Positions 14,055 to 21,200 of a stretch of 23,658 nt of DNA are shown piece after piece (position 1 is the stretch's first letter; each line of letters opens with the position of its first letter). This DNA is from JBEKIK01 sp050013075 (GTDB taxonomy: Bacteria; Planctomycetota; Planctomycetia; Pirellulales; Thermoguttaceae), in assembly GCA_050013075.1 (NCBI GenBank), contig JBEKFZ010000065.1:1-23658 (forward strand), in the 5' to 3' direction. Both the position numbers and the translations under genes were made by a program. The notes beneath the pieces are model-generated. The model did no database searches and was not told the origin of the DNA. It was given only the letters and a program-made list of their open reading frames with translations.

Positions 14055-15053
14055 ATGCGCATTGCCGAGATATTTCGATCGCTGCAAGGAGAAGGGCGCT
14101 TGACGGGCACGGATAGCGTGTTTGTCCGCGCCAGCGGCTGCAATCTGCGCTGCGGTTTTTGTGATACTCCTTACGCCTCCTGGTCGCCGGAGGGCGAGGA
14201 CCTGTCTGTGGATGAAATACTAGATAGAGTGAAAAAAACATACAACATTCAAAGCCTGCCGTCAAAGGTCGGCAGCAATAGGGCTCAGGGTTCAGAGGCC
14301 AGGAGGCCGGACATTGGTTCAGAGACCAGGAGGCCGGACATTCTTGTCCGGCTCCAGGTTCAGGGATCAGGGTTCAGGGTTCAGGGTTCGGAGTTCAGGG
14401 TTCAGGATTCGGAGTTCAGGGTTCAGGGTTCAGGGTTCAGGGTTCAGGACTCTCCACTCTCCACTGCCCACTGTCCACTGCCCACCGCCCACTGTCCACT
14501 TTCCACAGCCTCCAGCCTCCAGCCTCCAGCCTCCAGCCTAAAGCCTAAAACCTCTGCCAAGTACGTCGTGCTTACCGGCGGCGAACCGATGTTGTTCGCT
14601 GAACTGATCCCCCTAAGCGCGGCCTTGAGCAAGGACGGCTGGCACATTACGATTGAGACCTCGGGCACGCTTTATTTGCCAGTGGTCTGTGATTTAATGT
14701 CTATAAGCCCGAAACTATCGAACTCCACCCCCACGCCCGAGCAAGATCCCCGCTGGACCCGGCGCCACGAATCCAGCCGCCATACACCCCAAGTAGTCAA
14801 CCGCCTGATAGCGGAATACGATTATCAAATAAAATTCGTCATCGACCGTCCGGCCGATTGCCAAGAGGCGGAATCTTATCTATCCGCAATGCCCCAAATC
14901 GACCGCGCCCGGGTGATGTTCATGCCGCAAGGCGCCGATCCCAAAGAGTTGGCCGAAAAAAACCAATGGCTGGAACCTTATTGCGCGGAGCACGGCCTGA
15001 TCTTCTGTCCGCGCCGCCACGTAGAATGGTTCGGCCCGGGAAAAGGGAAGTGA
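14055..15053 (+). CDS. queE: 7-carboxy-7-deazaguanine synthase QueE with a repeat-derived insertion
   Basis: A radical SAM enzyme that contracts 6-carboxytetrahydropterin to 7-carboxy-7-deazaguanine, the substrate of QueC. The cluster motif CxxxCxxC is at C29, C33 and C36 (SGCNLRCGFCDTPYASW), after the family start MRIAEIFRSLQGEG. The GGEP motif is at 174-177, and the rest (HITIETSGTLYLP, DLMSISPKLSNSTP, QIKFVIDRPAD, MFMPQGAD, FCPRRHVEWFG) is complete. The protein has 332 residues where about 230 is usual. Residues about 65-168 are foreign: a hairpin, a 27-nt tandem repeat and a 29-unit heptamer array, all in frame, giving 7-residue repeats such as VQGSGFR and VQGSEFR. Because all catalytic motifs survive and no stop occurs, it may still work with an exposed loop. 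The start has no Shine-Dalgarno sequence. Confidence 0.93.
   Translation: MRIAEIFRSLQGEGRLTGTDSVFVRASGCNLRCGFCDTPYASWSPEGEDLSVDEILDRVKKTYNIQSLPSKVGSNRAQGSEARRPDIGSETRRPDILVRLQVQGSGFRVQGSEFRVQDSEFRVQGSGFRVQDSPLSTAHCPLPTAHCPLSTASSLQPPASSLKPKTSAKYVVLTGGEPMLFAELIPLSAALSKDGWHITIETSGTLYLPVVCDLMSISPKLSNSTPTPEQDPRWTRRHESSRHTPQVVNRLIAEYDYQIKFVIDRPADCQEAESYLSAMPQIDRARVMFMPQGADPKELAEKNQWLEPYCAEHGLIFCPRRHVEWFGPGKGK
14256..14275. repeat. Hairpin at the left edge of the queE insertion
   Basis: CTGCCG and CGGCAG form a 6-bp stem around an 8-nt loop within the queE reading frame, close to where similarity to ordinary QueE stops (after DEILDRVKK). Confidence 0.55.
14289..14342 (+). repeat. 27-nt tandem duplication inside queE
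   Basis: Two adjacent 27-nt units (14289-14315 and 14316-14342) that differ at one base. Each encodes nine residues containing RRPDI. The second copy leads into a palindrome CCGGACA-TTCT-TGTCCGG at 14334-14351. Confidence 0.85.
14354..14556. repeat. Heptamer array, 29 units, inside the queE coding sequence
   Basis: A 203-nt array of 29 units with no phase break. It passes from CCAGGTT and CAGGGTT/CGGAGTT (14 units) to CTCCACT and GCCCACT/GTCCACT (8 units), then GCCTCCA (4), GCCTAAA (2) and ACCTCTG. Since 7 is not a multiple of 3, three units make seven codons, and the array shows as heptapeptide repeats in QueE. Every family here also occurs in intergenic arrays of this window. Confidence 0.93.
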
Positions 15054-15063
15054 GGCGGTGGGC

Positions 15064-16143
15064 TTAATTCGCTTCCGGTCCTTTGTTGCCGTTTTCCTTG
15101 TTCAGGTAGCGGCGGAGGTAGCGGGCGCGTTCGATGTTGCGGTCGGCGGAGTCGAGTTCGCCGCCGGTGAGTTTTTGCAGGTGGGCGGGCTGGGTGCGGA
15201 GGAACAATTCGTTCACGGCCGGTATGCCCACGTCGCGGATCAGGCCCAGGTTTACGCCCATTCGCACGCTTGACAAGAGGTGCATGGTTTCCTCGGAACT
15301 GATGGTCTGGGCGGTCCGCAAGATGCCGAATGCCCGGCTCACGCGGTCGTGCAGGTTTTCGTGGCTTTCCTTGATTAAAAACTCGCGGGCCTGGCGTTCG
15401 TAGTCGATAATCACCGGCACGATGTCGCCCACCTGCTGGATAAGATCGGTTTCGGACCGGCCGAGCGTGATCTGGTTGGAGATCTGGTAGAAATCGCCCA
15501 TGGCCTGCGATCCTTCGCCGTACAGGCCGCGCACGGCCAGGCTGATTTTTTGCAGACTGCGAAAAACCTTTTCGATTTGCCGGGTGATGACCAAGGCCGG
15601 CAAGTGCAGCATCACGCTGACGCGCAGACCGGTGCCCACGTTGGTCGGGCAGGCGGTGAGGTAGCCCAGGCTATCGTGGAAGGCATAAGTTACTTTTTCC
15701 TCGATCAGGTCGTCCAGGCGGTTGATCTGTTCCCAAACGTTTTGCAGGTTCAACCCGCTTTGCATGACCTGCATGCGGAGATGGTCTTCTTCGTTGATCA
15801 TCAGGCTGTATTTTTCGTGGGTGTCGATCACCACGGCCCGGGCGCCTTGTCCTTCGGCGTGTTCGCGGCTTACGAGGTGCCGTTCCACGAGGAACTGGCG
15901 GTCGACTTTTTCCAGGCCTTCCATGTCAAAATACAGGATATCGTTTTGCGAGACGACTTCGAAGATGCGATCGTGGAGCATCTTTTCGATATTGAGCCGA
16001 TCCTGGGGAGTGGCGCGGTTCATGAATGGGTAGTCGGCCAGATTCCGCGCCAAGCGGACTCGGCTGCTAATTACGATATCCGACTCCGGTCCGTCGCCGC
16101 GGAGCCACTCACCGGTACTTTGGGTCAAATCGTTCAGTTCCAC
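15064..16143 (-). CDS. mcsB: Protein-arginine kinase McsB
   Basis: A guanidino-kinase-fold enzyme that phosphorylates arginine residues, marking proteins for ClpCP in Firmicutes. Visible motifs: VISSRVRLARNL near the N-terminus (nucleotide-binding arginines), NEEDHLRMQ (substrate loop with the catalytic glutamate), CPTNVGTGLRVSVMLHLPAL (catalytic cysteine region) and GLYGEGSQAMGDFYQISNQ. GTG 16143 is chosen, giving 359 residues, which matches the family length. The frame stays open to TTG 16221, but that extension is translated hairpin and heptamer DNA. It lies 87 nt downstream of mcsA on the same strand and converges with queE, with only 10 nt between stops. No ctsR or clpC is within the window. 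Confidence 0.93.
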   Translation of the reverse strand: MELNDLTQSTGEWLRGDGPESDIVISSRVRLARNLADYPFMNRATPQDRLNIEKMLHDRIFEVVSQNDILYFDMEGLEKVDRQFLVERHLVSREHAEGQGARAVVIDTHEKYSLMINEEDHLRMQVMQSGLNLQNVWEQINRLDDLIEEKVTYAFHDSLGYLTACPTNVGTGLRVSVMLHLPALVITRQIEKVFRSLQKISLAVRGLYGEGSQAMGDFYQISNQITLGRSETDLIQQVGDIVPVIIDYERQAREFLIKESHENLHDRVSRAFGILRTAQTISSEETMHLLSSVRMGVNLGLIRDVGIPAVNELFLRTQPAHLQKLTGGELDSADRNIERARYLRRYLNKENGNKGPEAN

Positions 16144-16176
16144 TTCTTTATGCCCGTTACATTCGAGTAAAACCCT

Positions 16177-16194
16177 CCCGGCACGAGTGCCGGG
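16177..16194. repeat. Hairpin CCCGGCAC-GA-GTGCCGGG
   Basis: An 8-bp perfect inverted repeat with a 2-nt loop in the mcsA-mcsB gap, directly followed by a heptamer array. It is GC-rich and tight-looped like the other palindromes of the window and may shape the mcsA-mcsB transcript. Confidence 0.7.
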
Positions 16195-16196
16195 GC

Positions 16197-16231
16197 TAAA
16201 CTGTAAACTGACAACTGACAACTGAAAACCT
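16197..16231. repeat. Heptamer array, 5 units, reaching the mcsA stop codon
   Basis: TAAACTG (twice), ACAACTG (twice) and AAAACCT in register. The last base is shared with the mcsA stop codon (16231-16233). Confidence 0.75.
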
Positions 16232-16740
16232 TACGCCCCTTCTTCTTTTTCGGTGCGGTGGATGTCATCGCGTAATTTGGAGGCCAACTCGTAGTTTTCA
16301 TCTTCGATGGCTTCTTTCAATGCGCGGCGGAGGCGGATCAGTTGGGTGCGTTTTTCGCTGCCCGAAGCCGGGCGCCGGGGGTGCTTGCCCGCGTGCGTCA
16401 ATTCGCCGTGGATGTTCATAATGAGCGGCTCGAGCTGGGTCTGAAAACAGACGTAATCGTAGGGGCATCCCAGGCGTCCTTGGCTGCGGAATTCGTAAAA
16501 AGTAATGCCGCAAACCGGGCAGGACTGCTGATCCAACCGGGCCAGTTCTTCGGCGGTTTGACCCACGGCCATCTGGTGCGCCAACATTGCGGCCATGCTT
16601 CCGGTGGCGGAAGGCTCGCCGGCCGAGGAGGTCAAATACTGCCGGGCGTGATCTTCGCAAAGATGCAATTCCTGCGGTTTGCCGCCGGTTAATTCGGTGA
16701 TGTGGAACGTTGCCGGCTTATCGCATTGTTGACATTTCAT
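16231..16740 (-). CDS. mcsA: McsA, activator of the arginine kinase (UVR-domain protein)
   Basis: A 169-residue zinc-binding protein. N-terminal CxxC (MKCQQCDKPATFHITEL) with LCEDHARQYL forms the first zinc module. CPVCGITFYEFRSQGRLGCPYDYVCF, near the middle, forms the second. The C-terminus (about residues 130-165, RLRRALKEAIEDENYELASKLRDDIH) is a UVR motif like those of UvrB and UvrC. McsA activates McsB in Firmicutes, and the mcsA-mcsB order and spacing support the same partnership here. ATG 16740 is preferred to longer in-frame starts because the family begins MKCQxC and AGGGTG lies upstream. Confidence 0.9.
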   Translation of the reverse strand: MKCQQCDKPATFHITELTGGKPQELHLCEDHARQYLTSSAGEPSATGSMAAMLAHQMAVGQTAEELARLDQQSCPVCGITFYEFRSQGRLGCPYDYVCFQTQLEPLIMNIHGELTHAGKHPRRPASGSEKRTQLIRLRRALKEAIEDENYELASKLRDDIHRTEKEEGA

Positions 16741-16762
16741 TGTTACGCACCCTATTTTTGAA

Positions 16763-16787
16763 CATACCCATGACAAGCGTGGGCATG
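16763..16787. repeat. Hairpin CATACCCA/TGGGCATG upstream of mcsA
   Basis: An 8-bp inverted repeat with one G-T pair, a variant of the 6682-6705 palindrome. The rest of 16741-17053 holds the mcsA promoter presumably, and I see no gene or further repeat there. Confidence 0.6.
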
Positions 16788-17053
16788 GCCCCCGGTCTTA
16801 TCCAACAAAAAAGCTACTCCTACATGGATTTTATCAATAGCCCCCCCTGTGTCAAGGCGAGAGAAATTCAGTGGTTTGCACGATTTAGTTGATCTGGAGA
16901 AGTCGGTTGCCGAGCATAAATCAGGCTGGAAAACTATCATTTTTGTGAGCAATCCGTGATATTTAAGCGTTGTAACAAAGTAAAGTGACCAAATGCTCTT
17001 GAACCATATTGGCGATGTTGCCTAAAAAACGATTCGCCTACCACGATCCCGAA

Positions 17054-17538
17054 CTATGCGTCGCCTAGATCGAAATTGAGTTGTCGGGACCCACCTTCTG
17101 CCTCCATCCATCGGCCCGAAATGTAACATGAACCGGCTGTAATGTCGGGATTTTTACACATACATAGCCTAACCGCGATTCCGTGGCGTTTCGCAACGGT
17201 CCTGAGCCGATCGAGAATTACTTGCCGATCCTTCTGAGGAAGTGTAGTCACTATACACTTTCCCGCATGAATTCTAATTCGTTCCTTGACGGCAAAAGCG
17301 TTTACAAGCGGCTGGAGCATGTCGGGTTCGGAGATGTAACGTCGAAGACAACAGAGAACTACAGGTCGGAGAAATAGAACGCTGGCGGTGGCGTTCCGTA
17401 CCCCGCTGCCAGCCAGTCCCGTACACAAGGCATCGAATAAAAACTTTCGTCATCAGTAAGCCCCGGCAGAATCGGGTCCAACCGCGCTTCAATCGCCACG
17501 CCCGCAGCCGACAACTCTGCCGCTTTAAGCCGCAAGTT
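17054..17538 (-). pseudogene. Remnant of a radical SAM protein (SplB-like C-terminal part)
   Basis: Two minus-strand frames together give one conserved-looking stretch. The first, 17538 to about 17440, reads NLRLKAAELSAAGVAIEAR then LDPILPGLTDDE, typical of the barrel end of SplB-like radical SAM proteins. The second continues FDALCTGLAGSGVRNATASV, then LFLRPV, and ends with CMCKNPDITAGSCYISGRW before the stop at 17054. The switch falls at a run of five A on the plus strand (17439-17443); six would restore the frame. Upstream, a TAA at 17539-17541 cuts it off, and the N-terminal half with the CxxxCxxC motif is missing. It is therefore a degraded gene beside the tRNA. Family naming is from memory of motif style and is tentative. 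Confidence 0.55.
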
Positions 17539-17712
17539 TTATCCTATTTCTATATCGGATGTACCACTTCCACAAACCGATGCCGCTTGACGCCGTCAAG
17601 CGAAAGCCCGACAATGACTTGTTTACTGTTCGGTGAGGATAGCAAGCAAGACAATTTCGCTTGGCTGAAAACATTTGTGATGCCGTCGTAGCATTTTGAG
17701 ATTAAAAGATTT

Positions 17713-17786
17713 GCGCCCGTGGCGCAATTGGATAGCGCATCGGTCTTCGGAACCGAGGGTTGGGGGTTCGAATCCCTCCGGGCGTA
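17713..17786 (+). tRNA. tRNA-Arg (anticodon UCG)
   Basis: A 74-nt cloverleaf. The acceptor stem GCGCCCG pairs with CGGGCGT (one G-U), with discriminator A. The anticodon stem TCGGT/ACCGA encloses the loop CTTCGGA, with TCG at 17747-17749, reading CGA arginine codons. The T arm is GGGGGTTCGAATCCCTC-like, with the invariant TTCGA. The 3-prime CCA is not encoded. Both sides carry gene remnants, as is common at tRNA integration sites. Confidence 0.94.
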
Positions 17787-17938
17787 CTTGGCTATTCCTT
17801 CAACTGCTTCACGATACAACCTCTTTTCATTCAAGGAGTAGCGTCGCACAACTTGCGATACGTCAAACCTTTGTGGCCAAAATCTATCGGGTGGTATGCA
17901 GCCTCTTTTCGTGGGGCTTAGAGTGCAAAAAGTGACAC

Positions 17939-18241
17939 TTACTGACGCCCCGAGTGCAGATTAGATGGCACCATTATGGGCACCTTTTCCAAATTCTCGG
18001 CACCACTGAAGATCGTGCTTGGGCCGATAATATCCAGATTGATGATCTGCGGCGCTGTGTTCGTGCCGGCGTTGACCGCCCCGCCGTCGCCGATCTGCAC
18101 GACAAGATTGACGCCTTCCACCTGTTCGTGCGCTGCACTGGAAACCAGGATGGGAATCCGCCACTGTGCATCTGAATTAAACATGTATTGCTGGTCAATG
18201 CTGATCAACGGGCTGCCCAAGACCGGAGAGACCGTTAACAA
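17939..18241 (-). pseudogene. Truncated cohesin-like secreted protein fragment
   Basis: About 100 residues in which ISIDQQYMFNSDAQWRIPI, EGVNLVVQIGDGGAVN and APQIINLDIIGPSTIFSG resemble the N-terminal cohesin-like module of planctomycete PEP-CTERM or dockerin proteins. Upstream in frame lies a signal-peptide-like stretch (RRILGYGSWFLLTVSPVLG) but no ATG or GTG; the annotated start is a TTG inside it. The protein stops after PSNLHSGRQ, where a full-length relative would run for hundreds of residues. It follows the stop codon of the large lyase gene by about 36 nt on the same strand. The remnant reading is more likely than a functional short protein. Confidence 0.45.
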
Positions 18242-18276
18242 AAACCACGAGCCGTAACCAAGAATGCGTCTGTCTT

Positions 18277-21200
18277 CTATTCTTTCTTGTGTCGCAAGGC
18301 GGCAAATGCGTTATCAATCGCATGGCGGAGGGATTTGTCGGAATTGAGCGACGGACAGCCGTTCAGAATGGTGTCGATATCGGCCGGCGCGGATGAATCC
18401 TCCGGCAGGAAGTCTTCTTCCGTAAGCGAAAACCGCGCAATCGAACGGGCAAAAACGGCGTCGTGCAAGCGGTATTGCGCCGAACCCGGGTAGTTGTGCG
18501 ATTCATAGCTGCGCCGCGGGAATGGACTCGCAAGGCCCTCTCCTGTCGTCGGCCGCAATGTAATGGACTGAAGCGGCGCTGCCGGGCCGAGCGAAATACT
18601 CAACACTTGGATCCCGTCTGATAATATCGCAAGTGAAGAATCGCGGACCGTACTGCCCTCGGACGATGAGAACTTGACAACCGCGGGAACGTTCAAATCC
18701 TCGCCGCCGAGGCTTGCCTGGGAGACCTGATTGTCCAACGCGGCCCGGACGGGCGCGGAGGCCGTTGAAGCCGGCGCGATTTCCGCCGCTGCCGGCAGTA
18801 TTTCCAACCGCGAAGTTGTGATTTTCGAGGACAAAGTCACCGGCTGCGATGTTTCCTTATCTTCCGATGAAGTCACCAACTGCGAAGTTGTGCTTTCCTC
18901 AACGGCAGACGCCGACAGTGATGTTGCATTGTCTTCCAATGAAGAAACCGACTGCGAGGTTGCGATTTCCGCCGACAAAGTCACCGGCTGCGATGTTTCC
19001 TTATCTTCAGATAATGTCGCCGGCTGCGAGGTTTCATCCACGACTACCGACAGCGTCTGCAAGGCATCGCCGGACGCCGACGAGCTTGACGCCGGCGCTG
19101 TGATCAATTGCAGGGGATCGGCGCCGACGCCGTCGGTCCGATTGTGCCGGGCGATCAGGTCGTCAGTGGCGTTGACCTTTCCGTCGCGATTGTAATCGTA
19201 ATGGTTGTCGATTGCCGCCGCCGAAAAGCCGGTCTTGTGAGTGCGCGAGCCTATCTCGTCTTGCGAATCCACCACCGCGTTGGCCGAGTTGTCGTCCGAC
19301 TCGCCTATGGCGTTGCCGAAGTAAAACACGTCGGCTGAGCCTAGGCCGGTGTCCGCATCGGCCAACACCGTTATTTGCAGCCACTTGTCTTTGATGGCGT
19401 TGTCGTCGGTCCAAATGATGGTTACCCGATCCGAACCGTTCGTGCCCGTGCCCTGGCTTACGCCCACGCTTAGCGGTGTAGGCGCGGCCGTCCAACTTCC
19501 GCCGTTGCCCACTTTGAACTGGAAGTCGGCGGCGTCGAGAGCGCCGGGATTGGCCAAACCTTTAATATCCACAATGATTCCGTTGATGCCCAGGCTGTAA
19601 CTGGTGTAGTTGGCGAAGGTCGCCTTCTGGCCCGGCAAAAGAGCCGCTTTGTCCGTGGCGATCGCGGCACTGTCGGCGGTAGAGTCGAACTTGGAATTGT
19701 TGTAAAAGATATAGCGCCCGGCAATGGTCGCGAACAGGATGTTTCCGTAGAATTCCACTTCAGCGACGTTGCAGCTGCCACTGGTCGGCCCCAAATAGCG
19801 CACGTAACGGAAGGGCGTTGTGTTGGAGATTGCCTGTGCCGTTAGTACGCCGTATGTCGGCGTGGCGCTGATGGTGAAGAGCGTCACGACGCCGCTGCTG
19901 AAGTCCGCCACATTGGACCCTTGGAATTGTCCGCCCACCATGCGGCTTGCATAGTTGCTGCGCGGACAGTATTTCACCTGAGTGATCGCTCTAGTCGTGC
20001 CCAGGTCCAGCCCAACCCAATCTCCGCTGCTATGCAGCGCGTCATAGAAGGTGGTCAGCCTGCCGTCCATCGCGGCTTCCTTGGTTGTGGCGGAGTTGTT
20101 GCCCCACGATCCCGACGAGCCGATGATCGTTCCGGTAAATTTGAGGTTCATACCCGGAGTAGTGCTGATTTCCGCGGAGTTAGCGGTTTCGACGCCGGCG
20201 ACCACGGCCGAGACCGCATAATAATAGGTCGTACCGTTGGTTAGACCGGTGTCCGTGAAGTTGTTCGCAGTCACGCCCGAGCCGGCGGTGGTGTATGGCC
20301 CGCCGCTGACGGTGGCGCGTTTGACGTTGTAGCTGGTCGCGTCTGCCAGCGGCGTCCAACTCAACGCGATCTGCGCGTCTCCCTGCGTGATCATCAGATC
20401 CGACGGTGTACTAGGAGCACCGGTCACGTTGTCAAAAGTGGCGGTAGTGCTTCCGCACGCCACCAATCCGACATAATATGTATTGGCCATTGACACAGTG
20501 GTGCTAGATCCCACGATATACCAAGTTACTCCATCGAGCGACTGGTAGGCGGTGAATGTGTTTCCCGAGCGTTGCAGCTTATACCATACCGGCATCCAAG
20601 TGTAGTCATTGCCGGTCTGCGCGGTCATGTTGGCTCCGTTTGAAAGCCGGGTCCTGAATTTTGTTTCGCGTCCGCCGGTTTCGCCCAGGGTAACAGCCAC
20701 GGCCATAGAATTCGCGTTGAGCGAATCTCGCATCATCAGCCCCACTTTATTACTTGTCCCGCTTGTGTCTATCAACAGCCGTCCGATAAGGGTATAGTTG
20801 CCGGTTACGCTTTTATATGCATAACTAAAGGAATCGGCGGTGCCGCCGATACTGGTCCCATAGCCGCCGAGGACAAAGGTGCCGTTGCTGACGCTCGCGA
20901 AACTAGCGCTTCCGGCAGAGTTGGAAGTGTCGATATTCTGTTGCGCCCATCCGGAGGGCAATGCGCCCGATACAACGGGCCTGGCGCTGGCTTGGGTGGA
21001 GTTGGCGCTTGTGCCGGATTGGTTGTTTGCGGCAACGACGTAGTAATAGGTCGTGCCATTGGTTACATCCGTGTCGGTGTATTGGGGCGTGGTATTGGCC
21101 GTCCAAGAGGCAATTGTCGTATATGGCCCGCCGCTGGTTGTCGCGCGTTGCACTGTGTAACCTTGGGCCGTGTCTCCGCTGGAATTCCATTGCAACATCA

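Noticed and set aside
14354..14556. CRISPR array
   Set aside because: The units are 7 nt, contiguous and degenerate, with no spacers and no cas genes.
16144..16221. N-terminal extension of McsB from TTG 16221
   Set aside because: The extra 26 residues are translated hairpin and heptamer DNA; family length and the start of similarity fit GTG 16143.
17550..17849. Minus-strand frame of about 99 residues containing RRDSNPQPSVPKTDALSN
   Set aside because: This is the antisense reading of tRNA-Arg, a well-known spurious protein pattern.
17696..17935. Plus-strand frame across the tRNA
   Set aside because: It reads through the tRNA itself (WRNWIAHRSSEPRVGGSNPSG), the usual sense-strand artefact.
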